The notes beneath the pieces are model-generated. The model was not told the DNA's origin, did not search any database, and saw nothing but the letters and a program-made list of their open reading frames with translations. A DNA stretch of 64,000 nucleotides from Paludibacter sp. UBA6032 (GTDB lineage: Bacteria > Bacteroidota > Bacteroidia > Bacteroidales > Paludibacteraceae), in assembly GCA_002427885.1 (NCBI GenBank), contig DIZI01000001.1:9937-73936 (forward strand). The letters are read 5' to 3'. Of this stretch, positions 52,265 to 61,426 are shown piece by piece. Positions within the stretch are counted from its first letter, which is position 1. Every line of letters begins with the position of its first letter. Position numbers and translations under genes: made by a program.

Positions 52265-53980
52265 TCAGGCGTGTGCACCCATTTTAAGCATCTGTACTTC
52301 ACGCTCACTAAGGAAACGATATTTCCCACGCGGAAGACTCTTTTTGGTCAATCCTGCAAAGTAAACCCGATCCAAACGAATAACTTTGTAACCTAATTTT
52401 TCAAATATTCTGCGTACAACGCGATTTTGGCCTGAATGAATTTCAATCCCAACTTGTTTTAAATCACCTTCTTTTACAAATTCCAAAGCATCCACTTTAA
52501 TAACTTCCTCGTCAAGACTGATACCACCCATTATGGTATTAAAATCAACTTCTTCAAGCGGTTTATCCAAAGCAACATGGTAAATTTTCTTTTTATCATA
52601 TTTCGGATGAGTAAGCTTCGAAGCCAAATCGCCATCGTTAGTTAGTAGTAAAACACCGGTTGTATTTCTGTCCAAACGACCTACCGGATAAATTCTTTCG
52701 CTGCAGGCATTTTTAACCAGATCAAGTACAGTGAGGCGATCGTGTGTATCTTCCGAAGTAGTAACACAATCTTTGGGTTTATTCAACAGAATATATACCT
52801 TTTTCTCTGATTGCACGGTTTGCTCGTGGAACATCACCTTATCCGTGATCAATACCTTCACACCCATCTCGGTTACGATTTGACCATTTACCGAAATCAC
52901 ACCGGCTAAAATATATTCGTCAGCCTCCCGACGGGAACAAATTCCCGCATTGGCCAAAAATTTATTCAAACGGATCGGTTTGGTCGGATCCACCATAACC
53001 TTTTGGTATTCGAGTTGTTTCTTGTTGCTGTATTTTGAATTCGGATCGTAATCATCACTCCGTTTGCGGAATGTCACTCCATCCTTTTTATTATCGTAAC
53101 GGGTTTCGGTATATTCCGATCTTTTTCCTTCCGGTAATTTTTGCAAATTCAGTTTGCCGGTACGAGGCTCATCATCCGAAGATTCTCTGAATCTCCCATA
53201 AACTTTTTCACCATTGGCATCTGTATTTAACGGGCGAATGTCCTTATCATAAGGTTTACGCGGACCATACGATGGTTTGCTATCGCGACCTTCAAAAGGT
53301 TTACGATCACCAAAAGGTTTGCGGTCACCATAAGCCGGTTTGCTGTCACGGTTTTCCCATGGCTTTTTATCACCATATGCCGGGCGGGAATCTCTGTCAC
53401 CGAAAGGTTTACGATCGCCGGAAGCGGGTTTACTATCACGATTCTCCCAGGGTTTCTTATCTCCAAATGCAGGGCGTGCCTTTAATTCGGCAGCTTTGCG
53501 TTCAGCGTAGGTAGGTTTACCTTCACCACCAACATATCTTTCGCTGCTGGCAGGTTTTCTATCACCAAATGCAGGGCGAGAATCTCTGTCTCCATAAGGT
53601 TTACGATCACTGTATGCAGGTTTGCTATCATTATTTTCCCAGGGTTTACGATCACCGTAAGGTTTTCTGTCGCCGAAGGCCGGTTTGCTATCTCTGTTTT
53701 CCCATGGTTTTCTTTCACCAAAGGGTTTATTATCTCTGCTTCCAAAAGGTTTTTTATCACCATAAGCGGGTCGACTATCATCCTTTTTCTTATAGTCTGA
53801 ACTTCCGGCTGAGCGATTATCATCGCGTGACGATCTGTCAGAACCAAATTTTGCGGCTCCTCTTGAGCCTTTTAATATCGATTTCACATCGCGTTTCTCA
53901 AACGGTTTACCATCACGGCCGGCACCAGCAGTCGATTTTCCTTTCGAACTTCCTTGCCATTTTTCATTATTCGTTTTCAT
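52265..53980 (-). CDS. RluB-type 23S rRNA pseudouridine synthase with long repetitive N-terminus
   Basis: Isomerises a uridine in 23S rRNA (RsuA/RluB group). The catalytic part is C-terminal: an S4 RNA-binding domain (about 335-390) and the PsuA domain (about 395-565), with catalytic D437 in GRLDRNTTGV. The first 330 residues are hydrophilic and low complexity. Residues about 67-245 are built from K/R/D/G/P-rich repeats of the form KPWENRDSKPAYGDRKPFGDR, including a nearly exact 30-residue duplication (169-198 and 199-228). Such charged extensions are known on Bacteroidota homologues and are presumably disordered and RNA-interacting. Normal family length is near 250-300 residues. Confidence 0.93.
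   Translation of the reverse strand: MKTNNEKWQGSSKGKSTAGAGRDGKPFEKRDVKSILKGSRGAAKFGSDRSSRDDNRSAGSSDYKKKDDSRPAYGDKKPFGSRDNKPFGERKPWENRDSKPAFGDRKPYGDRKPWENNDSKPAYSDRKPYGDRDSRPAFGDRKPASSERYVGGEGKPTYAERKAAELKARPAFGDKKPWENRDSKPASGDRKPFGDRDSRPAYGDKKPWENRDSKPAYGDRKPFGDRKPFEGRDSKPSYGPRKPYDKDIRPLNTDANGEKVYGRFRESSDDEPRTGKLNLQKLPEGKRSEYTETRYDNKKDGVTFRKRSDDYDPNSKYSNKKQLEYQKVMVDPTKPIRLNKFLANAGICSRREADEYILAGVISVNGQIVTEMGVKVLITDKVMFHEQTVQSEKKVYILLNKPKDCVTTSEDTHDRLTVLDLVKNACSERIYPVGRLDRNTTGVLLLTNDGDLASKLTHPKYDKKKIYHVALDKPLEEVDFNTIMGGISLDEEVIKVDALEFVKEGDLKQVGIEIHSGQNRVVRRIFEKLGYKVIRLDRVYFAGLTKKSLPRGKYRFLSEREVQMLKMGAHA
53246..53782 (-). repeat. In-frame tandem repeats in the pseudouridine synthase gene
   Basis: DNA encoding residues about 67-245. 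The clearest unit is 90 bp (53297-53386 and 53387-53476). Unit length is a multiple of three, so copy-number change would keep the reading frame. Confidence 0.8.
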
Positions 53981-54328
53981 TCAAATTTTTTATTTGTATT
54001 TGGGGTGCAAAGGTCGTAATAATTCTCGAATAAACAGCACATTTTTAGCCTAAAAGCAAGTTTATTCCGAAAAAAGTCCAATTCAATTTTCTATTTCCAA
54101 TGATTAATTTCCATTTATCTGATTTAATGTCGTTATCATTAAAATTAATATTAATGTTTTATGTTTTATAAAATCCTTTTTTGTGAAGGTATCTGACTTA
54201 AAAAAGAACAAACGTTTGCAGCAACAAAAATGCGTTTCTTCTAATTAATTCTGATTATTATAAACGCTTAATTCTTACTTTTGTTTTAATTAACGACAAA
54301 TTGCATCCTGAAATAAAATTAAGTTTAT
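53981..54328. other. Divergent intergenic region between rluB-type and GH97 genes
   Basis: 348 nt. It contains the palindrome CAAACGTTTG (54209-54218), a related TAAACGCTTA (54261-54270) and a -7 box TACTTTTG (54276-54283) in front of GH97. The left half is AT-rich with a GACCTTTG near-match to a -7 box on the minus strand for the rluB-type gene. Confidence 0.55.
54209..54283 (+). promoter_or_regulatory. GH97 promoter with possible LacI-type palindrome
   Basis: The -7 box TACTTTTG (54276-54283) lies 45 nt before the ATG. CAAACGTTTG (54209-54218) is a perfect palindrome with the central CG typical of LacI-family operators, and TAAACGCTTA directly precedes the -7 box. The regulator is not in the window; the operator assignment is inference. 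Confidence 0.35.
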
Positions 54329-56467
54329 ATGAAAAAAATCACACTGTTTCTAATTGTTTTAGCTGTTAGTCTGAGTAATAAAGCTGAAACATTCATGTCA
54401 CCCGATAAAAACTTCAAAATGGAGTTTTTGATGAATGCCACGGGTGAGCCGGTATATTCGCTAACTTACAAAGAGAAAACTGTCATACAACCTTCCAAAC
54501 TAGGGTTGGTACTAAAAAATGCCCCTGCGCTTTTATCGGGATTTAGCATTTTGAAAACTGAATCAAGCACATTCGATCAAACATGGAAACCCGTGTGGGG
54601 TGAAGTTAGTGATATTCGCAACAATTACAACGAACTCTTAGTTGTTTTGGAACAAAAAGCCGAACAAAGAACCATTAAAATTCGCTTCCGTTTATTTAAC
54701 GATGGATTGGGATTCCGCTATGAATTCGATAAACAACCTAACCTGAATTATTTTCAGATAACTGATGAATGTACACAATTTGCACTTACCGGCGATCATA
54801 AAACCTTCTGGATACCTGGCGACTACGATACAAACGAATATTTCTATACTATTTCCAAACTGTCCGAAGTAGATGCCAGTAAAGTGAACGGGAATGGAAT
54901 TGGGACACATGGATTTTTCGCAAAAAATGGAGTGCAGACCCCGTTGTTAATGAAAACAACCGAAGGATTATATATCAGTATTTTTGAAGCTGCACTGGTA
55001 GATTATCCGGCGATGCAACTGCTTATCGATCAAAAGAATTTCATTTTAACTTCGGCTCTGGTTCCCGATGCAGTCGGGACAAAAGCTTATATGCAAACAC
55101 CACAACACACACCCTGGCGTACTATAATAGTTAGTGATAAAGCCGCTGATCTGCTGGCATCGAAAACCATTCTGAACCTGAATGAACCCAGCAAAATTGC
55201 CGATCCGGGCTTTATTCATCCGCAAAAATTTATTGGTATTTGGTGGGGAATGCATGTTCCGAATCATTGGTCGTGGAATTATGCCGATGCACCGAATATT
55301 CGTCTCAAAGATACCGATTGGAACGCACTGACTCCGTTGCCACAACATGGAGCTAAGACCGAAAATGTAAAGCGTTATATTGATTTTGCAGCTGCCAATG
55401 GAATTTCAAGCGTTTTGGTCGAAGGTTGGAACGTTGGCTGGGAAGACTGGGCGGGAAACTGGAAAGAAGAAGTATTCGATTTTGTGACTCCTTATCCCGA
55501 TTTCGACGTAAAAGCAATACATGAATATGCGGCTTCCAAAGGAGTAAAAATCATCATGCATCACGAAACTTCCGCTTCGGTAACTAATTATGAACGTCAT
55601 ATCGATAAAGCCATTGAATTTATGAAAACGAACGGTTATGATGCTGTAAAAACCGGTTATGTGGGTTGGATTATTCCACGTGGCGAACATCATGACGGAC
55701 AATGGATGGTAAATCACTACATTCGTGTAGCTGAAAAGATGGCTGAGAATCGGATTATGCTTGATGCACATGAACCCGTAAGACCGACAGGATTGAGCCG
55801 GACTTACCCCAACTGGATGGCTTGTGAAGCTGCCCGTGGAAATGAATACAATGCATGGAGTGTCGGAAATCCACCCGAGCACGAAACCATTTTACCGTTT
55901 ACCCGTTTGATGGGCGGTCCAATGGATTATACACCGGGAATTTTTGAAATAAAAATGAGTCATTACCAACCCGGTAACAAATGTCAGGTACACACTACAC
56001 TAGCGAAACAGTTGGCACTTTATATTACGATGTACAGTCCTTTGCAAATGGCAGCAGACTTACCCGAAAATTACGAAAAACATATGGATGCATTTCAGTT
56101 TATAAAAGATGTAGCCGTAGACTGGGATGATACGAAATACCTCGAAGCCGAACCCGGTGACTATATTACCATGGCGCGGAAAGCCAAAGGAACTTCCGAC
56201 TGGTTTGTGGGAGCTATTACAGACGAGAATGCACGTACAGCTATAATTCCATTTAAATTTTTAGACGATAAACAATGGTATATTGCAACCATTTATGGTG
56301 ATGCTGCCAATGCTGACTGGAAAGAAAATCCTATGGCTTACCAAATTCAAAAAGTACTCGTTAGCTCCAAAACCGTTCTAAAACAGAAACTTGCTCCCGG
56401 CGGTGGCGCTGCAATCAGCCTGAAGAAAGCTGGAAAAGAAGAAATGAAAGGATTGAAAAAAATATAG
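54329..56467 (+). CDS. GH97 alpha-glucosidase (SusB-like)
   Basis: Exported (signal peptide about 1-19) alpha-glucoside hydrolase. The 712-residue protein has the N-terminal beta-super-sandwich (about 25-280), a TIM barrel (about 290-600) and a C-terminal beta domain. E413 (MHHETS), E482 (HEPVRPTG) and E506 (GNEYNAW) match SusB E439, E508 and E532 in spacing, which marks the inverting alpha-glucosidase subgroup rather than the retaining alpha-galactosidases. It is alone, without a SusCD pair nearby. Confidence 0.93.
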   Translation: MKKITLFLIVLAVSLSNKAETFMSPDKNFKMEFLMNATGEPVYSLTYKEKTVIQPSKLGLVLKNAPALLSGFSILKTESSTFDQTWKPVWGEVSDIRNNYNELLVVLEQKAEQRTIKIRFRLFNDGLGFRYEFDKQPNLNYFQITDECTQFALTGDHKTFWIPGDYDTNEYFYTISKLSEVDASKVNGNGIGTHGFFAKNGVQTPLLMKTTEGLYISIFEAALVDYPAMQLLIDQKNFILTSALVPDAVGTKAYMQTPQHTPWRTIIVSDKAADLLASKTILNLNEPSKIADPGFIHPQKFIGIWWGMHVPNHWSWNYADAPNIRLKDTDWNALTPLPQHGAKTENVKRYIDFAAANGISSVLVEGWNVGWEDWAGNWKEEVFDFVTPYPDFDVKAIHEYAASKGVKIIMHHETSASVTNYERHIDKAIEFMKTNGYDAVKTGYVGWIIPRGEHHDGQWMVNHYIRVAEKMAENRIMLDAHEPVRPTGLSRTYPNWMACEAARGNEYNAWSVGNPPEHETILPFTRLMGGPMDYTPGIFEIKMSHYQPGNKCQVHTTLAKQLALYITMYSPLQMAADLPENYEKHMDAFQFIKDVAVDWDDTKYLEAEPGDYITMARKAKGTSDWFVGAITDENARTAIIPFKFLDDKQWYIATIYGDAANADWKENPMAYQIQKVLVSSKTVLKQKLAPGGGAAISLKKAGKEEMKGLKKI

Positions 56468-56482
56468 TAACTGAAATTAAAA

Positions 56483-56520
56483 AATACCAATGTATCAATT
56501 ATACTGCATTGGCATTTTTT
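56483..56520 (+). terminator. Likely terminator after GH97
   Basis: A 6-bp core stem (CCAATG 56487-56492 with CATTGG 56507-56512), extendable past one mismatch, followed by six T. Confidence 0.6.
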
Positions 56521-56581
56521 ATATTTACACACAGAAAACTTAATAAACATAATTAAAACCGGTTCATATAAAAAAGTTTCC

Positions 56582-56589
56582 TATTTTTG
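56582..56589 (+). promoter_or_regulatory. -7 promoter box of the DUF1003 operon
   Basis: TATTTTTG fits TAnnTTTG, 36 nt before the ATG at 56626. Confidence 0.5.
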
Positions 56590-56625
56590 CAGGAAGATTA
56601 ACATTCAATTTATCTAACTAACCAG

Positions 56626-57351
56626 ATGAAGTATATGGAAACTTTCAAAAGTGACTTTTCAAATAAAAAATTCCCTGTATCAGAAAAAATTTCGGGAAAA
56701 ATGATCAGACAGTCCATTCTGGAAATTATTCAAAAAGAAAAACCTGAATTCACAAAAGACAGCTATTTATCTGATAGTGAATTAAACACATTCAGACAGA
56801 AATATGTAGAGGTGTTTTTGATGAAGCAAATAGGCGAACTGACAACTTTAGAAAAAACGGTGTTGAATTCGTTGAAAGACCAAACCACATTAACTGATAA
56901 ATTGGATGGTGAAGAACAGATGGTTTTGACTTATGGGCAAAGAGTTGCAGATCGTGTAGCTTCATTTGGAGGGAGTTGGACATTTATCATTTCGTTCGGG
57001 TTGTTCCTTTTAATATGGATTTGCATCAATATTTACTGGTTGGGAAACAAAGGGTTCGACCCCTATCCATTTATACTTTTGAATTTAATCTTATCCAGTT
57101 TGGCAGCCATCCAGGCACCTGTGATCATGATGAGCCAAAATCGTCAGGAAGAAAAGGACAGGGAAAGAGGAAAAATGGATTATATGATAAACCTGAAATC
57201 GGAACTCGAAGTGAGGATGCTTCACGAGAAAATGGATCATTTAATCATAAATCAACAACAGGAAGTACTTGAAATTCACAAAGTACAAATTGATATGATG
57301 AATGATATTTTGAAAAGGGTAGAAAAAATTTCAGAAAATGAAAAGAAATAA
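56626..57351 (+). CDS. DUF1003 membrane protein
   Basis: Function unknown. The 241-residue protein has a soluble N-terminal part (about 1-105) and two membrane helices, GSWTFIISFGLFLLIWICINI (about 115-135) and the FILLNLILSSLAAIQAP stretch (about 148-165). The latter, followed by MMSQNRQ, is the DUF1003 signature. The C-terminal 70 residues look like a coiled coil. It overlaps the next gene by 14 nt, so translation is probably coupled. Confidence 0.85.
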   Translation: MKYMETFKSDFSNKKFPVSEKISGKMIRQSILEIIQKEKPEFTKDSYLSDSELNTFRQKYVEVFLMKQIGELTTLEKTVLNSLKDQTTLTDKLDGEEQMVLTYGQRVADRVASFGGSWTFIISFGLFLLIWICINIYWLGNKGFDPYPFILLNLILSSLAAIQAPVIMMSQNRQEEKDRERGKMDYMINLKSELEVRMLHEKMDHLIINQQQEVLEIHKVQIDMMNDILKRVEKISENEKK

Positions 57352-58207
57352 ATTCACATACAAATTCTTAGGGATATTCTCCCTGTTTTTCATAGTGCAT
57401 TTCACTACAAACGCTCAAATTGCGTCTGATTACAGCAATGTCAAATTTCTAAAAATGCTTGATCATGATACCTCTTACGTCAACCTGAAGAAGAGAATCA
57501 TCAACGATTTTATCCACGCTCAACCGGGACATTGGGGGGAATTTGTAAAAGGTGTAGATGAAGATTTCTATACAAAGCAAAAATATATCGCTTTTACTTT
57601 CGATGGGTGTGGCGGACCTAAACGTAACGGTTATGATGCGGAATTGATCAATTATATGCGAAAGGAAAAAGTGCCAGGGACGCTTTTTGTAACCGGTAAA
57701 TGGATTGATGCAAACTTCAAAACATTTCTCGCTCTGAGTAAAGATACTCTTTTTGAAATAGAAAATCACGGGTTAAATCATCAACCCTGTTCTATTGATG
57801 GTGAAAGTAAATATGGCATTCACGGGACAGCAAATGCAGCTCAGGCATTTGACGAGATTGAAGCTAATGCACGCAAAATAGAAGCTATCACACACCGCCG
57901 GCCTATATATTACCGTTCTGCAACAGCATTTATTGACGAAGCCGGAGCACGGTTGGCAAGTAAACTGGGCATAACTGCTATCAGTTTTCAGGTTTTGTCG
58001 GGCGATGCTGTTCCATATACACCGGTTCCGGTAATTGAAGAAAGCGTCCTGCAAAATATTAAACCCGGTGCAATTGTCATAATGCATTTCAATCATCCGG
58101 AATGGAATACGTACGAAGCCATGCAAAAAATTGTTCCGAGACTTCGTCAAATGGGTTATCATTTTGTAAAATTGGATGAGTTTAAATTGCGAAGTGAGAA
58201 AAAATGA
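57338..58207 (+). CDS. Polysaccharide deacetylase family protein (NodB fold), exported
   Basis: Predicted metal-dependent carbohydrate de-N/O-acetylase in the envelope (signal peptide about 1-26). The 289-residue protein has a NodB domain from about residue 80. Motif 1 is FDGCGGP (D89), an unusual form of TFDDG that keeps the catalytic-base aspartate but lacks the adjacent second Asp. Motif 2 is HGLNH (H144, H148), and YRSAT and VIMHF represent motifs 3 and 5. It overlaps the genes on both sides (14 nt and 4 nt), making a tight three-gene operon. Confidence 0.84.
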   Translation: MKRNKFTYKFLGIFSLFFIVHFTTNAQIASDYSNVKFLKMLDHDTSYVNLKKRIINDFIHAQPGHWGEFVKGVDEDFYTKQKYIAFTFDGCGGPKRNGYDAELINYMRKEKVPGTLFVTGKWIDANFKTFLALSKDTLFEIENHGLNHQPCSIDGESKYGIHGTANAAQAFDEIEANARKIEAITHRRPIYYRSATAFIDEAGARLASKLGITAISFQVLSGDAVPYTPVPVIEESVLQNIKPGAIVIMHFNHPEWNTYEAMQKIVPRLRQMGYHFVKLDEFKLRSEKK

Positions 58208-58755
58208 ATACCTATATTTCCATATTAAGGGGCATCAATGTTGGCGGACATAAAAAGATAAAAATGGATGCCTTACGCAAAATGTATACCGGACTCGGAT
58301 TCTCAAAAGTCGAAAGTTATATACAGAGTGGAAATTTCATTTTCACTACGCGTAAGACTGAAACTCAGGAATTAGAAAAAATGATATCCCGGGAAATATC
58401 AGAAACTTTCGGCTTCGATGTTCCTGTTCTGGTACTTACAAAAGATGAACTAAGTGATGCATTGATAAAAAATCCTTACCGAACAGATTCTTTGAAAGAT
58501 CCCGCCAATATGTATTTGACTTTTCTGTCGGAAACACCTGACATGACTCTGTTGGACGGGATTTCACCTGTCTGGTATGCTCCGGATGAATTCCTTCAGA
58601 TTGGCAAAGTTATTTATAACTTTTGCCCCAATGGTTATGGAAAAACCAAACTCACCAACAGCTTTTTTGAAAACAAACTCAAACTCATTGCCACCAGCCG
58701 GAATCTGAGAACGACAAATGAATTAATGCTGATAGCTGAAAAACTCACGGAATAG
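58204..58755 (+). CDS. DUF1697 protein
   Basis: Cytoplasmic 183-residue protein of unknown function. The start, MNTYISILRGINVGGHKKIKM, and YIQSGNFIF are the DUF1697 hallmarks. The ATG overlaps the stop of the deacetylase gene (ATGA), and a strong terminator follows at 58782-58824. Confidence 0.88.
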   Translation: MNTYISILRGINVGGHKKIKMDALRKMYTGLGFSKVESYIQSGNFIFTTRKTETQELEKMISREISETFGFDVPVLVLTKDELSDALIKNPYRTDSLKDPANMYLTFLSETPDMTLLDGISPVWYAPDEFLQIGKVIYNFCPNGYGKTKLTNSFFENKLKLIATSRNLRTTNELMLIAEKLTE

Positions 58756-58781
58756 AGAATCTCATTTTTCTCCCTGATTTA

Positions 58782-58827
58782 AGAACAGGAGAAACGGGCA
58801 TAAAAACCTGTTTCTCCTGTTCTTTTG
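58782..58827 (+). terminator. Strong intrinsic terminator after the DUF1697 gene
   Basis: A 17-bp stem with one G-U wobble (58782-58798 with 58807-58823), an 8-nt loop and a T-rich tail. Confidence 0.88.
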
Positions 58828-58875
58828 TAACACAAATGAATATCATTACAGATTCAGGGTTTCATTTATAGTATT

Positions 58876-58907
58876 TTTGTTATTCATAAAAACATTTCAT
58901 ACTTTTG
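58876..58907 (+). promoter_or_regulatory. Promoter of the homocysteine methyltransferase gene
   Basis: The -33 TTTG (58876-58879) and -7 TACTTTTG (58900-58907) are separated by exactly 20 nt, the best-formed constitutive promoter in the window. Confidence 0.7.
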
Positions 58908-58943
58908 TAATCATTTCTATCAATAAAATATATAGACATTGCC

Positions 58944-59834
58944 ATGAAACCAACATTATTAGAACTCGTCTCGCAAGGAAAAACATTGGTATCGGATGGT
59001 GCCTGGGGTACTTTTTTACAAGCCAAAGGTTTGCAGCCCGGTGAATGCCCTGAACAGTGGAACATTGACCATCCCGGTATCGTGCTTGATATTGCACTTG
59101 GTTATATAGAAGCCGGTGCTGATACGATAGAAACAAACAGTTTTGGTGGCAACCGTTTCAAACTGGAAGTTTTTGGATTAGCTGACAAAGCATATGAACT
59201 GAATAAAAAAGCAGCAGAAATTTCCCGACAGGCAGCCGGGAATGATAAATACGTGTTAGGTTCAATCGGACCAACAGGAAAAATGTTGATGATGGGTGAT
59301 GTAACCGAAGAAGAACTTTATAACGCCTTCAAAGAACAGGCAATTGCACTCTACGAAGGTGGAGCCGATGCACTGGTTATCGAAACCATGACTGCCATCG
59401 ATGAAGCTGAGATAGCGGTGCGTGCTTGTCGCGAAAACACTCCCTGTGAAGTAATTTGCACAATGACTTTTGATAAATTATTGACAGGTGGTTACCGGAC
59501 AATGATGGGCGTTTCACCGGCAGAAATGGTAGTAGCTTTAAAGGAAGCCGGTGCCCATATAGTTGGTGCTAATTGTAGCAACGGAATCGAAGGAATGATA
59601 AAAATTACGGAAGAAATCCGATCGGTGGATAAAGATATACCTGTGTTGATTCATGCCAATGCCGGTTTGCCTGTTTTGCAGGGAACATGCACTGTTTTCC
59701 CGGAATCCCCTGAGTTGATGGCATCATTTGCCCCACAACTGGCCAAAGCAGGTGCCAATATTATCGGCGGTTGTTGCGGAACTACTCCCGCTCACATTCA
59801 CAAATTGGTGGAAGTCCTGAATTCAGGGCATTAA
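58944..59834 (+). CDS. Homocysteine S-methyltransferase domain protein
   Basis: Zinc-dependent methyl transfer to homocysteine, giving methionine. The 296-residue protein corresponds to the homocysteine-binding barrel of MetH or to stand-alone BHMT/MmuM enzymes; no folate, cobalamin or MetF domains are attached. The zinc ligands are C211 (GANCSNG), C277 and C278 (GGCCGTTP). The methyl donor cannot be read; S-methylmethionine, betaine or a corrinoid protein are possible. It is preceded by a good promoter and followed 21 nt later by a DUF3795 gene. Confidence 0.9.
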   Translation: MKPTLLELVSQGKTLVSDGAWGTFLQAKGLQPGECPEQWNIDHPGIVLDIALGYIEAGADTIETNSFGGNRFKLEVFGLADKAYELNKKAAEISRQAAGNDKYVLGSIGPTGKMLMMGDVTEEELYNAFKEQAIALYEGGADALVIETMTAIDEAEIAVRACRENTPCEVICTMTFDKLLTGGYRTMMGVSPAEMVVALKEAGAHIVGANCSNGIEGMIKITEEIRSVDKDIPVLIHANAGLPVLQGTCTVFPESPELMASFAPQLAKAGANIIGGCCGTTPAHIHKLVEVLNSGH

Positions 59835-59855
59835 TAATAGTATTTTTTTACTCAG

Positions 59856-60263
59856 ATGGAAGCAAGAACAATAGCCCCTTGTGGGATGAACTGCGGAATC
59901 TGTTTAGCCTATTTAAGAACCAGAAATACCTGTGGCGGTTGTTGGGGTGATAACAAGCAGAAAATAGGTCATTGTTCTGCCTGTGTTATAAAAAATTGCG
60001 ATTTTCTGGAACAAACAGATTCAAAATTTTGCTATGAATGTTCTAAATATCCATGTTTGCGTTTAAAACAACTGGATAAGCGCTATCGGTTGAAATATCA
60101 CATGAGTATGATCGAAAACCTGGAAACGATTAAAAATTCGGGGCTGGATCGGTTTCTTGAAATGGAACATGACAGATGGCTTTGTCCTGATTGTGGAGGA
60201 ACCATCTGTGTACATAGAGGATTTTGTTTGAAATGCAGAGAAACTGCTTCAAAGCTTAACTGA
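59856..60263 (+). CDS. DUF3795 cysteine-rich protein
   Basis: A 135-residue cytoplasmic protein with 16 cysteines in CxxC-type pairs (PCGMNCGIC, CGGC, CSAC, CYEC, CPDC, CLKC), probably binding zinc or Fe-S. The N-terminal IAPCGMNCGICLAYLR is the DUF3795 hallmark. Function unknown. It is 8 nt from the RibD-C gene and 21 nt from the methyltransferase, so the three may be one operon. Confidence 0.87.
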   Translation: MEARTIAPCGMNCGICLAYLRTRNTCGGCWGDNKQKIGHCSACVIKNCDFLEQTDSKFCYECSKYPCLRLKQLDKRYRLKYHMSMIENLETIKNSGLDRFLEMEHDRWLCPDCGGTICVHRGFCLKCRETASKLN

Positions 60264-60271
60264 CTTGAAAA

Positions 60272-60805
60272 ATGCAAAACGAACGAAAACTTATTCTTTA
60301 CATTGCCATGAGTCTCGATGGTTATATTGCCACATCCGATGATGGATTGGATTTTCTTTCGATAGTGGAAGAAAAAGATCAGGATTATGGGTATAACAGC
60401 TTCATAGAAAATATTGATACAGTGATTCTGGGACGTAAAACATATGATAAAGTTTTGTCCATGGGTTACGATTTTCCTCATGCCGACAAAGATGCTTTTA
60501 TCATAACCCGAACAGCAAGACCGCCAATAGGATTGGTAAAATTCTATACAGGAAATCTTAAGGAACTTGTTGCTGGCCTGAGAAACAAGCCAGGTAAAAA
60601 TATTTTTGTGGATGGAGGTGCTGAAATCGCGAATGAATTATTAAAGGACAATCTGATTGACGAGTTTTATATATCGATAATACCGGTGCTGCTTGACGAA
60701 GGGATTTCTTTATTTAAAAATGGCAGACCTGAAACGAAGCTAAAACTTGTCAGCTCAAAATCGTTTCCTAAAGGATTGGTACAAATGCATTATGCTCGCT
60801 ATTAA
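60272..60805 (+). CDS. Dihydrofolate reductase-like (RibD C-terminal domain) protein
   Basis: Cytoplasmic NADPH-dependent reductase of unknown substrate. The 177-residue protein has the RibD_C/DHFR-like fold: AMSLDGYIA at the start, ILGRKTYDKV in the nucleotide-binding region, VDGGAEIANELLKDNLIDEF near the C-terminus. It is too short and lacks the residues to be called FolA or RibD with confidence. Confidence 0.87.
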   Translation: MQNERKLILYIAMSLDGYIATSDDGLDFLSIVEEKDQDYGYNSFIENIDTVILGRKTYDKVLSMGYDFPHADKDAFIITRTARPPIGLVKFYTGNLKELVAGLRNKPGKNIFVDGGAEIANELLKDNLIDEFYISIIPVLLDEGISLFKNGRPETKLKLVSSKSFPKGLVQMHYARY

Positions 60806-60895
60806 ACTATTTATACTTTATTATTAAATAGCTAAAATATTACGATATAAAATCATATTTCCACATTTACACGTGATACCGATAATCCCGGAAAA

Positions 60896-61426
60896 ATGAA
60901 CCCGAGTCATCATACTTATAGAATAACTATGATAAACTTACAGGAAATAAGAATTGAAAAAGCCCTGGAACAGGATTCTGAAGCTTTGACCATAATTTCA
61001 TTCGCGGCAAAAAGGCATTGGAATTATCCGACACACTTCTATGATATATGGAAAGATGAATTGACCATTACAGGTGAATATATTCTTCAGAACACTATAT
61101 ATAAAGCTATTTACAAGAATCTGATTATTGGTTTTTATTCCATTGTTGAGAACAAATCCGAATTTTATTCGGGAGGCACTTTTGTACAAAAAGGATTTTG
61201 GTTAGAACATATCTTTATACATCCCGACTATCATGGAATAGGTATTGGTCGAAAATTGATAGAAAATTTAAAACAAATTTCATTGGAAAAGAGAATTCAT
61301 AACTTGTTAATTTTTGTCGATCCATTTGCAAGGGGTTTTTATGATAAAGTAGGAGCTGATTATTTATACGACACTAAATCATCTATTCCTGACAGATTAA
61401 TACCGGTTTACAAATTGAAAATATGA
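60896..61426 (+). CDS. GNAT family N-acetyltransferase
   Basis: Acetyl-CoA-dependent acetyltransferase with unknown acceptor. The 176-residue protein has the acetyl-CoA-binding motif A (HPDYHGIGIGRKLIE) and the C-terminal FYDKVGADYLYD. An ATG at 60929 (12th codon) begins MINLQEIRIEKA and may be the real start, since the first 11 residues do not look like a GNAT beginning. It stands 90 nt after the RibD-C gene without a clear promoter. Confidence 0.82.
   Translation: MNPSHHTYRITMINLQEIRIEKALEQDSEALTIISFAAKRHWNYPTHFYDIWKDELTITGEYILQNTIYKAIYKNLIIGFYSIVENKSEFYSGGTFVQKGFWLEHIFIHPDYHGIGIGRKLIENLKQISLEKRIHNLLIFVDPFARGFYDKVGADYLYDTKSSIPDRLIPVYKLKI

Noticed and set aside
53246..53782. CRISPR-like array
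   Set aside because: The repeats are in frame in a coding region, have no unique spacers of constant length and no cas genes are near.
53272..54033. Several open frames antisense or out of frame in the repeat region of the pseudouridine synthase gene
   Set aside because: They arise from the low-complexity repeats, encode odd His/Tyr/Cys-rich strings and have no start context.
55406..55882. 158-codon open frame on the minus strand within GH97
   Set aside because: It is a shadow of the conserved GH97 barrel and has no recognisable product.
58760..58943. Riboswitch (cobalamin or SAM) before the homocysteine methyltransferase gene
   Set aside because: The gap is accounted for by a terminator and a standard promoter, with only about 30 nt of leader; no riboswitch core is visible.
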